Shown: positions 47,229 through 56,324 of the stretch, in pieces
Position numbering within the stretch: the stretch's first letter is position 1
Layout: the number at the start of each line of letters is the position of its first letter
Origin: Sphingobacterium sp.
GTDB lineage: Bacteria; Bacteroidota; Bacteroidia; Sphingobacteriales; Sphingobacteriaceae
Length of the DNA: 64,000 nt
Reading direction: 5' to 3'
NCBI GenBank assembly: GCA_031277685.1
Contig: JAITLV010000131.1
Span: forward strand, 186,001-250,000
Position numbers and translations under genes: made by a program
Notes under the pieces: generated by a model
Databases searched by the model: none
Seen by the model: the letters and a program-made list of their open reading frames with translations, nothing else
Told to the model about the DNA's origin: nothing

Positions 47229-47690
47229 TTATTTAAAAATATCGAAAGCATATTTTGCGGAAGACCAAAATTCATCGAGCGCAATCATACGTGGTTTAAA
47301 AAAGGTGATCAGTTCTCCCCAGTCAGCCTCCTTAAAAATACTATGGCCTTCTAGGGTCTTATGGATCTGGCAGATTGGTTTGCCATATTCATCGTGGCCA
47401 TCCATATCCCAGTCCCATTCTTCGCCTAGTATATCATGGAGCAAACCTTTGTATTGTAAAAATTGCTCTGCCATCAATGTGCGGATACCAGCATCTGGCT
47501 GGGACCAGATGACCGCGATTTTCGCAGTGTGCTTATCCGCATCCATCTTAAAATACAGCTGCTTGACCCCGGTTTTATAGTTAATCCAATTTACTTTTTC
47601 ACCATCAGCCGATGAATGTAATGACATGAATTGCCCGAACTTCGTCCAGAACAGCTGTTTTAATTGTTTTACCTCTTCTCTAGAATACAC
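47229..47690 (-). CDS. DUF4268 family protein
   Basis: A 153-residue cytoplasmic protein with the DUF4268 pattern: LKQLFWTKFGQFMSLHSSAD, KVNWINYKTGVKQLYFKMDA and DWGELITFFKPRMIALDEFW. DUF4268 proteins have a possible relation to nuclease or restriction-like folds but their function is unknown. It appears to share a transcript with the secreted nuclease, 22 bp away. Confidence 0.85.
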   Translation of the reverse strand: MYSREEVKQLKQLFWTKFGQFMSLHSSADGEKVNWINYKTGVKQLYFKMDADKHTAKIAVIWSQPDAGIRTLMAEQFLQYKGLLHDILGEEWDWDMDGHDEYGKPICQIHKTLEGHSIFKEADWGELITFFKPRMIALDEFWSSAKYAFDIFK

Positions 47691-47790
47691 AAATACAATT
47701 TTTAAGACAACAAAATTAAGAAAATAGCTTGGTATGCCTAAACCATATTGGTATTAAAATTGTTGTTTTATCAACAAACAAATTCAAAAG

Positions 47791-48327
47791 ATGAATATAG
47801 ACAAGAAAAAATCACTCTTATTACTAGCCGTTGCGGCTTTAGGGGCTGTGGCATACAATGCATTAAAACCGGTGATATCACGACCTGATGTAGTGGACCC
47901 TTTTGATCTAGATAAATACCTTGGAAAATGGTTTGAAATCGCCCGGTTGGATTTCCGTTGGGAAAGAGGACTGAGTCAGGTTTCAGCTGAGTATAGTAAA
48001 AATAAAAATGGGACAATCCGTGTGAATAACCAAGGTTATTCGGAGGAAAAAGAACAATGGAAGCAATCTATAGGACGGGCTAAATTTGTCAACAGCCCAA
48101 ATGAGGGCGCGTTAAAAGTATCATTCTTTGGTCCTTTCTTCAATGGATATAACATTGTGAAAATAACGCCAGACTACAAATACGCCCTTGTTTTTGGGGA
48201 CAATCTCGACTATATGTGGATTTTAGGCCGGGACACGGAGATTCCGGACAAGGTCAAAAATGAGTTTCTCACCTATGCCCTACAATGTGGCTATGAAACT
48301 GGAGATCTCGTTTGGACGAAGCATTAA
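47791..48327 (+). CDS. Lipocalin (Blc-like)
   Basis: A 178-residue lipocalin of the bacterial Blc type, which binds lipids or hydrophobic ligands. The GxW motif is DKYLGKWFEIARLDFRWERG near the N-terminus of the barrel, and a later strand is YKYALVFGDNLDYMWILGRD. A hydrophobic segment (SLLLLAVAALGAVAYNAL) at the start acts as a membrane anchor or uncleaved signal. Its stop shares TTAA with the stop of the convergent small gene (48324-48327). Confidence 0.92.
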   Translation: MNIDKKKSLLLLAVAALGAVAYNALKPVISRPDVVDPFDLDKYLGKWFEIARLDFRWERGLSQVSAEYSKNKNGTIRVNNQGYSEEKEQWKQSIGRAKFVNSPNEGALKVSFFGPFFNGYNIVKITPDYKYALVFGDNLDYMWILGRDTEIPDKVKNEFLTYALQCGYETGDLVWTKH

Positions 48328-48632
48328 TCAAAAATCGGTGCGATGACCTGATAATCTAATGTTGGATCCTGCGCCAGAACATCAGCAATTTCCTGAAGAT
48401 CCTGCTGGTTGATTGCATTTTTTATGCCCGCATTGTATAGGTTGGCAAGAAATAGTGCAGCATCACGCTTTTCAGCGAGCGTAAGTATTGAACTTCCAAC
48501 ATAGAAATTGAGAACAGATGCGGCATAGTCGCCAAATATATTAAAACCAAAATCACCGTTTTTTTGTAAAGCATAGCGCATCATCTTCTCGAAATCCGAA
48601 CGTAAGGTGTCTTTTGTTGTATCTTTCATCAT
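48324..48632 (-). CDS. Hypothetical cytoplasmic protein, 102 aa
   Basis: Not recognised. The protein is helical, without signal or membrane segment, starting MMKDTTKDTLRSDFEKMMRY and containing GSSILTLAEKRDAALFLANL. The first two residues are both Met, and either may be the start. It ends on the same TTAA as the lipocalin gene, so the two convergent genes overlap by 4 bp. It is not a GlnK-like protein despite lying near amtB. Confidence 0.65.
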   Translation of the reverse strand: MMKDTTKDTLRSDFEKMMRYALQKNGDFGFNIFGDYAASVLNFYVGSSILTLAEKRDAALFLANLYNAGIKNAINQQDLQEIADVLAQDPTLDYQVIAPIFD

Positions 48633-48683
48633 ATAAATTCAACTAATCCAGTCTAGTTAAGGTCTGGCAAAGGTGCAAAAAAA

Positions 48684-48722
48684 ATCCCAAACAATGCTTT
48701 TCTGTAGTGCATTGTTTGGGAT
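48684..48722 (-). terminator. amtB terminator
   Basis: Perfect 14-bp arms (ATCCCAAACAATGC and complement) around an 11-base loop, with a T-run after the hairpin on the minus strand. Confidence 0.85.
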
Positions 48723-48748
48723 GACATCTTTTTATTTGATTACACGGC

Positions 48749-50053
48749 TTAAAGCGCCTCCGCATGTTGGGAAACGTCCAACCCCAGTTCTTCATCTGTT
48801 TCTTCCACGCGCAAAGGAGAAATCAGATCTGTCACTTTCAATAGTACCAAAGAACCTACGAAAGCAAAGAAAGATACCGCAAACAAGGCTACAGTATGTA
48901 CGAAAAACAACTTTGTTTCGCCAAAGAACAAGCCATTGTCAACAACCACCGGATTGACGTTATGGTGCGCAAATACACCTGTCAATACCATTCCCACCAT
49001 ACCACCTACACCGTGACAAGGAAATACATCCAAGGTATCGTCGATACTCGTTTTACTTCGCAAATAAACAACCAAATTGCTAATTAACGCTGCCACTAAA
49101 CCAATGATCATAGCGTGTGGAATACTCACGAATCCGGCAGCCGGCGTAATGGCGACCAAACCCACAACAGCACCGATACACGCACCCATTGCTGATGGTT
49201 TTTTACCACGGATAATGTCGACAAATATCCAGGCCATCGCTGCCATGGCCGAAGCTGTGGTTGTTGTGGCAAACGCATAAGCAGCCAATGTATTGGCACC
49301 ACCAGCTGAGCCGGCATTAAATCCGAACCATCCGAACCACAGCAAAGCCGTTCCCAATATAACATAACTTATACGTGCTGGATTGTGTGTCTGCGATTTA
49401 CGGCCTTTTAAATAAATTGCTGCAGCCAAAGCAGCCCAACCCGCAGACATGTGTACAACAGTACCGCCAGCGAAATCAAGCACACCGAGTTTTGCCAAAA
49501 TCCCTTCTGGATGCCAGGTTGCATGTGCCAGTGGCATATAAATGAAAATACCAAATAAAATAATAAACAACATATAGGAGTTGAAACGGATACGTTCCGC
49601 AAATGCACCCGTGATCAATGCCGGCGTAATGATGGCAAATTTCAGCTGAAACATAGCAAATAAAACCAATGGAATCGTAGGCAATGCTCCCCAAGCGACA
49701 TTACCCAAAGTACCCTTCATCATAAAAAACGTGCGCGGATCACCTATAATTCCACCAATATCATCGCCAAAGGCCAAGCTAAATCCAACAATAATCCATA
49801 GGATTGTCATTAGGCACATACAGATAAAACTCTGCATCATCGTTGAAATCACATTTTTCTTACTGACCATTCCCCCATAAAAAAAAGCCAGACCTGGTGT
49901 CATAATCAACACCAATGCAGAAGAAGTCAACAACCAGGCTGTATCCCCCGTATCGAATTCCGCCTTGCTCAGCGCAGATAAGTCTATCGAAGGAAATACA
50001 AGTCCTAATACGCCCAAAAGTACCAGAACAAAGAGTGGAATAATTTTTTTCAT
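48749..50053 (-). CDS. amtB: Ammonium transporter AmtB
   Basis: Trimeric ammonium channel of the inner membrane. The 434 residues begin with a short signal-like segment, and eleven helices follow. The twin-histidine pore region is represented by GGTVVHMSAGWAALAAAI and later CHGVGGMVGMVLTGV; the periplasmic recruitment site has TPGLAFFYGGMVSKKN. The C-terminal LRVEETDEELGLDVSQHAEAL keeps the GlnK-contact pattern. No glnK gene is next to it, which is unusual. A porin gene is divergent 259 bp away. Confidence 0.95.
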   Translation of the reverse strand: MKKIIPLFVLVLLGVLGLVFPSIDLSALSKAEFDTGDTAWLLTSSALVLIMTPGLAFFYGGMVSKKNVISTMMQSFICMCLMTILWIIVGFSLAFGDDIGGIIGDPRTFFMMKGTLGNVAWGALPTIPLVLFAMFQLKFAIITPALITGAFAERIRFNSYMLFIILFGIFIYMPLAHATWHPEGILAKLGVLDFAGGTVVHMSAGWAALAAAIYLKGRKSQTHNPARISYVILGTALLWFGWFGFNAGSAGGANTLAAYAFATTTTASAMAAMAWIFVDIIRGKKPSAMGACIGAVVGLVAITPAAGFVSIPHAMIIGLVAALISNLVVYLRSKTSIDDTLDVFPCHGVGGMVGMVLTGVFAHHNVNPVVVDNGLFFGETKLFFVHTVALFAVSFFAFVGSLVLLKVTDLISPLRVEETDEELGLDVSQHAEAL

Positions 50054-50148
50054 TTGTTTAAACTGATTAGTGTTTATTAATACATCAATAAATTGTTAAA
50101 TAGAATACAAAAAACAAAACAAAACCCTATTTATACTTATTGTTTTGA

Positions 50149-50156
50149 CAAATATA
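50149..50156 (-). promoter_or_regulatory. Bacteroidota -7 element for amtB
   Basis: The minus strand reads TATATTTG, full match, about 96 bp before the amtB start. The amtB-porin intergenic region (50054-50312) is very A-rich on the plus strand, with an A/C-only leader before the porin gene. Confidence 0.5.
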
Positions 50157-50312
50157 AAGTGTTTTTATTGAAAAATTACTATCAAATATTATTTTTTATA
50201 ATTTTTTTTACATAATTTCACATAAAACAAAAGCAAAACCACAAAACCCTACTTGAAAACACATAAAAATCAACCAAAAAATCAAACAAATCAAATTTAA
50301 AACCTCAAAAAC

Positions 50313-51365
50313 ATGAAAAAAATCCTATCAATCATTATTTTTTCAATAATTTTTATAAAAACATCAAAATCACAGGAAGAAAACAAGGAAAAACCAATAG
50401 AAATATCCGGATCAGTCGACACTTACTGGAAATATGACTTTCAAAACAAGCCAAACATCAATACTTACTTTACTGAGGACAATAATTCAGTTTCCATAGG
50501 AATGGTTGACTTGGCTTTAAAGAAACATTTTAAGAAAGCTTCTTTTGTCGGAGAATTATCTTTCGGCCCACGTGGACAATATCGTTCCCTCGTCAATGGA
50601 GACGGACAACCAGGTGATGACAAAAACAGTTTCCACATTCAGAACCTGTACGTTGGTTATGACCTGACTGACAAACTGAACCTTACCGCAGGATTTATGG
50701 GGACATTTGTTGGATTTGAGGTAATCTCACCCACCTATAATTTCCACTATTCCACTTCCTATCTGTTTGGCGCAGGCCCCTTTCAGGATGCAGGTCTGAA
50801 AGCGACTTATAGCTTTTCCGACAAATTTGCGTTAATGGTCGGGATATTTAATGACTGGAATGTCTATCAAGATTTAAACGGTGTATCGCATGTTGGCTCT
50901 CAATTAGCCTATAGACCAAATGACAAAGGCAGCTTTTACCTCAATTTCCTGACGGGGTCTTCTGTTGGAGGAAAAGAAAACTACAGTTCAGGGACTCTTA
51001 TCGATTTTGTGGGAAATTACGATTTCACGCCTAAATTCTACCTCGGCATTAACGCTACACATTACAAAAGAAGAGCTGAGGGTGGATACACTGGAGTAGC
51101 GCTTTACCCGCGAGTCCATCTCTCGGAACATTTCGGTCTAGGATTACGTGAAGAGTTTTTCCAAACCCACAAGGAAGAAGCCAATGGTATCCCAAGTTCC
51201 AATATGTTAGCAACCACCTTAACCGCAGAATACAATTACCACGGATTCAAATTTATTCCCGAAATCAGAATTGACAGGAGCAATACCGAAAAATTCGTTA
51301 AAAACGACCTCTCACCAACAAAATCAGCAGGACAATTTCTATTAGCCTGTGTTTATAGTTTCTAA
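50313..51365 (+). CDS. Outer membrane porin-like beta-barrel protein
   Basis: A 350-residue outer membrane barrel protein with signal peptide (FIKTSKSQEE). The pattern of alternating strands ends with the typical C-terminal phenylalanine (LLACVYSF). It resembles the OmpL/BBP2-like porin group of Bacteroidota. Divergence from amtB suggests it helps ammonium or another nitrogen source cross the outer membrane, but that is inference. Its AT-rich leader is almost free of G. Confidence 0.82.
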   Translation: MKKILSIIIFSIIFIKTSKSQEENKEKPIEISGSVDTYWKYDFQNKPNINTYFTEDNNSVSIGMVDLALKKHFKKASFVGELSFGPRGQYRSLVNGDGQPGDDKNSFHIQNLYVGYDLTDKLNLTAGFMGTFVGFEVISPTYNFHYSTSYLFGAGPFQDAGLKATYSFSDKFALMVGIFNDWNVYQDLNGVSHVGSQLAYRPNDKGSFYLNFLTGSSVGGKENYSSGTLIDFVGNYDFTPKFYLGINATHYKRRAEGGYTGVALYPRVHLSEHFGLGLREEFFQTHKEEANGIPSSNMLATTLTAEYNYHGFKFIPEIRIDRSNTEKFVKNDLSPTKSAGQFLLACVYSF

Positions 51366-51460
51366 ATCCGCTATGCAACAGCATTTCTACGCCAAAAAAC
51401 TGCTAAAGGATTCCAAAGCAGCTCAAAATCATTAAAATGGCCACAAAAGCCAGATAAACG

Positions 51461-51487
51461 AAAAGCGGATTCTCTGGATCCGCTTTT
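51461..51487. terminator. Terminator of the porin gene
   Basis: Perfect 10-bp arms AAAAGCGGAT / ATCCGCTTTT around a 7-base loop, T-rich end. Confidence 0.8.
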
Positions 51488-51564
51488 CTATCTTCTCTTA
51501 TTTACCTAATCTTACGCTGACCGCCCTGATCTCCAACCTCTCCTCTCAAATCTCAGAACACCGG

Positions 51565-52947
51565 TCACCGGACGCTCACCGCAACATGTCGATCTAAAAT
51601 CCGCTCCGCTTCCGGCGCATCGGCTGGGTATTTTGCAAATTGCGAACCATAGCCCTCCGCTCCGACCACCTGTTTGGACAGTCCTGCCTTATCCAGATAG
51701 TCCTTTACCGCATTTGCGCGATCCAACGATAGTTTTTTATTGAAATCCTCATTTCCGGTTTTATCGGTATATCCACCAATTTTTACGTTAGCTGTTGGAA
51801 AAGCTTTTAAAATTTCCGCCAGATTACTAAGCTGTATCTGGCTTTCGGGCGAAACTTTCGCCGTATTGGTTTCAAAATTCAGGTTATCAAAATCAAACCA
51901 GGTGTTCTTCAAGGAATCTTCTCCCAAAGACTTGTAATCAGATTTTAAGAATTGAACAAGTCGGTCTTCTATCCCGCTTTTAAATGCGGCAAGCTTCCCT
52001 CCATTCGGCAATGGTACATCCAATTGTTCGCGATCTACCTTGCTCGTCCCATCAGCTCCCATGGCATTCCCTGAATCAACCTGTACCGGATTGACACTGG
52101 TATCCGTTGCACCTCCATTTTTACTACCGCTACAGCCCTTCCCGAATAAAAACCAGAGCAGTGCAATAACAATCAGCGCAATTAAGATCTTCCACCAGCC
52201 ACCACCGGAAGAATTTGTTGGCACAACGGCAGCTTCGGTCTGCCCCACTCGGGGTAACGCCAGAGGCTCCTTGTGCGCCTCCAGTTCTGTAGCCGGATTA
52301 ATCACAGGTATACTTTGATGTGTACCCATATTTCCAACGGCGTCTTCCACCGATGCTGCAGGCGCAGCTTCCTCCGGAGCAGAAAAATGGCCGCCATCAA
52401 ATAGCTTCCCGAAAGCTCCCAGGCCTAGACCTGCAGGAATTGCAGCTGCAAATGCAGTTTTATTGTCTTTTAGTGTCTGACTGATGGCATTTGCATCCCA
52501 ATGCTGGCCTTTTCCCGTTAAACTGGAGAATATAGCCGGCAGGGATAGGCCCATCAATTTATGTACCGAATCGGCACTAAAGCCCAGATAGCCAGCAACA
52601 GTACCAAGTGCAGTCTCTAGACCACCGCCAAATATCGAAGTCAGCATATTACCCTCTCCCGAGCTTTCGGCCGCTGTCTGCTGCCCTTCTATCTCCGAAT
52701 CACCTGACTGCCCATCGAACAATTGGCTAAGATCAAAATTTGAAAAACGCTGCTTCGCCTGCTCCAAAATGGCAACAAATCCATTATCCGTATCGGCCTG
52801 TTGACTTAAGCCCAAAAACATGGCAGGAACAACAACATTTAAGCCCTGCTTTACCTGTTCGTTATCCTGGTTTAAACTTTGTCCGACCCGAGTAAGCGTC
52901 TCTTCATCAAAAAAGTCTTTCGCTGATTTTAAAAGCTGATTTTCCAT
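51565..52947 (-). CDS. DUF937-OmpA fusion protein
   Basis: A 460-residue protein of unusual build: N-terminal DUF937-like region (1-180, with GTVAGYLGFSADSVHKLMGL), a low-complexity linker, one membrane helix (KILIALIVIALLWFLFG, about 257-273), then an OmpA-like peptidoglycan-binding domain (about 330-460) with GGYTDKTGNEDFNKKLSLDR and a terminal HVAVSVR. So the cytoplasmic DUF937 part would be tied through the membrane to the cell wall. Its function is unknown. Confidence 0.85.
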   Translation of the reverse strand: MENQLLKSAKDFFDEETLTRVGQSLNQDNEQVKQGLNVVVPAMFLGLSQQADTDNGFVAILEQAKQRFSNFDLSQLFDGQSGDSEIEGQQTAAESSGEGNMLTSIFGGGLETALGTVAGYLGFSADSVHKLMGLSLPAIFSSLTGKGQHWDANAISQTLKDNKTAFAAAIPAGLGLGAFGKLFDGGHFSAPEEAAPAASVEDAVGNMGTHQSIPVINPATELEAHKEPLALPRVGQTEAAVVPTNSSGGGWWKILIALIVIALLWFLFGKGCSGSKNGGATDTSVNPVQVDSGNAMGADGTSKVDREQLDVPLPNGGKLAAFKSGIEDRLVQFLKSDYKSLGEDSLKNTWFDFDNLNFETNTAKVSPESQIQLSNLAEILKAFPTANVKIGGYTDKTGNEDFNKKLSLDRANAVKDYLDKAGLSKQVVGAEGYGSQFAKYPADAPEAERILDRHVAVSVR

Positions 52948-53024
52948 AACCTTGGTTTATTTTTGTTTACATATAAAACATTAACAAACAAAGATTTAAA
53001 ATGTTCACATCACTGGACCCGATA

Positions 53025-53432
53025 TTAAATCTCCCCAGAAAGCCATTTTGGGACGACAAACTCTTCGGCAAGATGTGCCAGTTGATAATTTTGCCAGTTG
53101 TCCTTTCCAATCCACTGCACTTCCTCCAATTCAGCTGCTACTGAAAAAAGACGCTGCTCATCGAGCTTTATCAGATAAATATGCCCTTCCACTAAAGTAT
53201 CAGGTTCATTCACCGCCTGGGTGACATGCTGACCAATATACTCCGCTGTAATATCATTCGCATCGAATTGCAACTCTTCCTTCAGCTCCCGAACCAAAGC
53301 TTCCAAATCGCTTTCTCCCGATGCAATCTTACCACCGGGTAGCTGAAAATAGTGAGATCCTTTCTTCCTGACCATCAGTAGATCTCCGTTTGGGCCAATC
53401 ATCATGGCTGAACAAATTACAATCTTATGCAT
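53025..53432 (-). CDS. NUDIX hydrolase
   Basis: A 135-residue pyrophosphohydrolase with the Nudix box GGKIASGESDLEALVRELKE followed by ELQF, including the catalytic glutamates. It starts MHKIVICSAMMIGPNGDLL and would act on a nucleoside diphosphate derivative; the substrate is not predictable. The gene is divergent from the L,D-transpeptidase gene. Confidence 0.9.
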   Translation of the reverse strand: MHKIVICSAMMIGPNGDLLMVRKKGSHYFQLPGGKIASGESDLEALVRELKEELQFDANDITAEYIGQHVTQAVNEPDTLVEGHIYLIKLDEQRLFSVAAELEEVQWIGKDNWQNYQLAHLAEEFVVPKWLSGEI

Positions 53433-53535
53433 ACTTTTTAATTGAAACTACAAAACTAACTTTTTATCAATCATTTAAAAAATGTGTTTTATTCTTATAT
53501 TTAAGGAACAAAACAATAATTTATATATTCCATAT

Positions 53536-54555
53536 ATGGATAAAAGATTAGCATGTCTCGTATTTAGCCTATTGTTTCTATCGTTGGGCTGCCAGCAGGA
53601 AAAGAAGAGTAACGTACAAAAAGAGCAACCAATTAAGCACCAGGAAGCCGCTGTCCCAAAAAAACAGGAAGAAAAGCCAAAGGTATTTACCGCAGATGAT
53701 ATAATCATCAGAAAAGATCTGCTCTACAAAAAATACACACTGGAAGACACCTACCCTTACAAGGATACCGCCCGTGGTTTCCAATGGGATAAGATAAAAG
53801 AGCGCCTTGCGTCTGTTGAAAATTTTCAGCAGACCCCCTCACTTTACGCTGTTCTCCAGAATTACCAAAATGAAAAAGGCGAAGCCCCAACGATTAAAGA
53901 CTTCAAACGGGATGCTTATAAACGTGTATCAGATAGCTTCAATGTAGAGCGCTACCAAGCTGCCCCCCTATATGATCCGACAACAGACAAACCTGTTCGC
54001 TATGGACGTGATGGCTGGCTGGTCCGTGTCAAGGGATCGGACACCCTGGCACGGGTTCCTATTTCCGGAATATCATTTGAGGGGGAGTATACTGTGCCCA
54101 AGCGCTACCTACGTCTGATCAATGACAGTGTTCAATTTAACATCATTAACATCGTCGACGTGACAAACCAAAACATCTGCACATTGGAAAAGGTCGGAAA
54201 AGAATGGCTTGTAAGAAGCATGAACCCTGTTACCAGCGGCAGGCACAAACCGCCCCATGCGCAAGAAACACCCACAGGTCTTTTTGTCGTCCAGGAACAC
54301 AAATCAAAAATGTTCTATTTTGAAGACGGCACCCGGACTTATGCCGGCTTTGCTCCCTATGCTACGCGATTCACTGCAGGTGCATATATTCATGGCGTAC
54401 CAGTCAATAATCCCAATGGCAGTATCGTGGAATACAGTGAAAGTTTAGGCACCACACCGAAGTCACATATGTGTGTCAGAAATGCGTCATCCCACGCCCA
54501 ATTTGTCTATAAACGGTCAAAAGACCTCTCCTCATTAGTAATCGTTATTGATTAA
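53536..54555 (+). CDS. L,D-transpeptidase (YkuD family), lipoprotein
   Basis: A 339-residue cell-wall enzyme that makes 3-3 peptide cross-links or anchors proteins to peptidoglycan. The ATG at 53536 gives MDKRLACLVFSLLFLSLGCQ, a lipoprotein signal with lipobox LSLGC; the longer ORF start would disrupt it. The YkuD catalytic stretch is at the C-terminus: IHGVPVNNPN and TTPKSHMCVRNAS with the nucleophile Cys313. In the usual SHGC the Gly is Met here. A second, different L,D-transpeptidase gene follows. Confidence 0.85.
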   Translation: MDKRLACLVFSLLFLSLGCQQEKKSNVQKEQPIKHQEAAVPKKQEEKPKVFTADDIIIRKDLLYKKYTLEDTYPYKDTARGFQWDKIKERLASVENFQQTPSLYAVLQNYQNEKGEAPTIKDFKRDAYKRVSDSFNVERYQAAPLYDPTTDKPVRYGRDGWLVRVKGSDTLARVPISGISFEGEYTVPKRYLRLINDSVQFNIINIVDVTNQNICTLEKVGKEWLVRSMNPVTSGRHKPPHAQETPTGLFVVQEHKSKMFYFEDGTRTYAGFAPYATRFTAGAYIHGVPVNNPNGSIVEYSESLGTTPKSHMCVRNASSHAQFVYKRSKDLSSLVIVID

Positions 54556-54601
54556 CAATATTTAACATTCTGTAAATCAAATATGTATTAACTTTAATTA
54601 T

Positions 54602-54609
54602 TATTTTTG
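54602..54609 (+). promoter_or_regulatory. Bacteroidota -7 element for the second L,D-transpeptidase
   Basis: TATTTTTG, full match, 29 bp before the ATG at 54638. The start is also preceded by a purine-rich GGGAGGAG, an unusually strong Shine-Dalgarno-like site for this phylum. Confidence 0.55.
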
Positions 54610-54637
54610 TAAACATCTACAAAGAAAAGGGAGGAGA

Positions 54638-55399
54638 ATGGGAAATACTTTTATGTTTCTTTTGATGGCGCTCAATACTGCGCTGTCGTCAAAAGAAGAT
54701 TTAAAAACAGCAGATCAACAAACCAATACCCATCATATAAATGTAGAACGACAACGTACAGAAGTTGATTCGCTATATGATGAAATGAATCTAAGCCCAG
54801 TATTGAAATACGAGGCATTTCGACAGGCAATGGAAGGCAGAAAAGGGCTTTCCTCACACAACAAAGATATTATGACAATTATCGACTTTTCCTTGGCTTC
54901 CACGGAAAAAAGGCTTGTTGTGCTTGATCTGGAACACAAAAAGGTGTTGTTTAACACCTTGGTGTCACATGGTAAAAATAGTGGCGAAAACTATGCCACA
55001 AATTTCTCAAATCAACAGGAGTCTTTAAAAAGCTCTTTGGGATTTTTTGTTACCGAAAACACCTATAATGGAGAAAATGGTTACTCTTTGGTCTTGAACG
55101 GCCTCGAGGAGGGAATTAATGACAATGCCAAAGCACGGTATGTGGTCATGCATGGTGCTGATTATTGCAGTACTGGAACCATATCAAGCCTGGGAAGGCT
55201 AGGCAAAAGCTATGGCTGTCCAGCAGTGCCCCGGGAATACGCCGGACCGATAATCAACACAATTAAGGACGGTACATTACTGTTTATTTATGCTGACAAC
55301 CAGGATTATCTTGCAAAAACGCATTTAATCCATCAGCCTAGTGTATTGATGGCTCAATTTAATCGAAGACAACGACTTGAAAATACAAATGAAGGTTAA
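54638..55399 (+). CDS. Murein L,D-transpeptidase catalytic domain protein (PF13645 type)
   Basis: A 253-residue protein of the second L,D-transpeptidase type, unlike its neighbour. An N-terminal hydrophobic segment (FMFLLMALNTALSS) acts as an export signal. The core has VVMHGADYCS and GRLGKSYGCPAVPREYAG with the nucleophile Cys194 in a SxGC setting. The start ATG at 54638 follows GGGAGGAG, so the start is well placed. Two distinct L,D-transpeptidases side by side suggest a joint cell-wall role. Confidence 0.88.
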   Translation: MGNTFMFLLMALNTALSSKEDLKTADQQTNTHHINVERQRTEVDSLYDEMNLSPVLKYEAFRQAMEGRKGLSSHNKDIMTIIDFSLASTEKRLVVLDLEHKKVLFNTLVSHGKNSGENYATNFSNQQESLKSSLGFFVTENTYNGENGYSLVLNGLEEGINDNAKARYVVMHGADYCSTGTISSLGRLGKSYGCPAVPREYAGPIINTIKDGTLLFIYADNQDYLAKTHLIHQPSVLMAQFNRRQRLENTNEG

Positions 55400-55400
55400 C

Positions 55401-55434
55401 AAAAAAGGCTGATATGATTTTATCAGCCTTTTTT
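55401..55434. terminator. Terminator of the L,D-transpeptidase genes
   Basis: Perfect 14-bp arms (AAAAAAGGCTGATA and complement) around a 6-base loop, long T-run at the end. Confidence 0.9.
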
Positions 55435-55489
55435 TTGTATTCATTCAGGAGCCTCAAATAGGGCTACTGAATACATCTTTCATTCAAGC

Positions 55490-56188
55490 TCAGGATTTAT
55501 GTTTCTTCTTAAATTTTAACATCCAGTCGTAAATAGCATCATCATGAAATAACCGTTCCACACTCCCATGCGTTCCGCCTTTTATAACATTTAAACTCAC
55601 ATCAGCCTCAGGATCTGCCTTTTTTATGGCATTCATAATTTTTCTGGACTCTGAAATAGGCACTGCACGGTCCTTTGTCCCATGATGCAACCAAATTGGG
55701 ACCTGTGTGAGATTGGAAGCATATTGACTTGACCCACCTCCACAGATGGCTACCGCCGCTGCAATCCGCTCTGGATATTTGCCCGCGACATCCATTGTAC
55801 CATAACCGCCCATACTCATTCCGCACACGTAGATACGGTCGGGATCAGCATCATAGTGCGCAATGACATAGTCTACGATCTCGATTACTTTATCTGGGTC
55901 CCAACCGCCGCGAGATTGGGGAGCGACAATAATCCCGGGCACCTCCTGCCCTTTATTGATCGCATACAAGACGCCATACCTTTTTACCCGGTCCAAATTC
56001 GTCCCCGATAGACTTCGACCATGCAAAAACACAAAAACAGGCTGCTTTTCAGATTCCGTAGTATCATGATCAACGTCCTTCAATAAAAAAGGATAAGCTG
56101 TTTCTCCTTTGATGTCTTGTATTTCTTGTGCACTTATCTTCGTCAGAAACAGAAAAATAGCACAGAGACAGAGGCAAATTTTACGCAT
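55490..56188 (-). CDS. Secreted alpha/beta hydrolase (esterase-like)
   Basis: A 232-residue secreted hydrolase. The signal peptide ends LTKISAQ. Catalytic Ser is in CGMSMGGYGTMD, Asp in HHGTKDRAVP, and His in KGGTHGSVERLF, so the triad is complete. The group is the dienelactone-hydrolase-like/poly-esterase type with an N-terminal VFLHGRSLSGTNLD segment. The substrate is unknown; a feruloyl- or acetyl-ester hydrolase of plant material is one possibility. Its promoter may be the minus-strand element in the sbcD palindrome, 170 bp upstream. Confidence 0.85.
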   Translation of the reverse strand: MRKICLCLCAIFLFLTKISAQEIQDIKGETAYPFLLKDVDHDTTESEKQPVFVFLHGRSLSGTNLDRVKRYGVLYAINKGQEVPGIIVAPQSRGGWDPDKVIEIVDYVIAHYDADPDRIYVCGMSMGGYGTMDVAGKYPERIAAAVAICGGGSSQYASNLTQVPIWLHHGTKDRAVPISESRKIMNAIKKADPEADVSLNVIKGGTHGSVERLFHDDAIYDWMLKFKKKHKS

Positions 56189-56324
56189 AAATTTTAATTA
56201 TATCCGATATACTTAGCTTAATTTTGGAGGACTAAAAATACAATTAAATGGTTTTTACCTACCGCATTTAACAACTTTTAACATTTATATCAGCGTTCTC
56301 CTGCTGTTTGGCATTTCCCCGTCC

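Noticed and set aside
50161..50312. Structured RNA or riboswitch in the A-rich leader of the porin gene
   Set aside because: The sequence is nearly free of G and cannot form stable stems; it is better read as an unstructured, translation-friendly leader.
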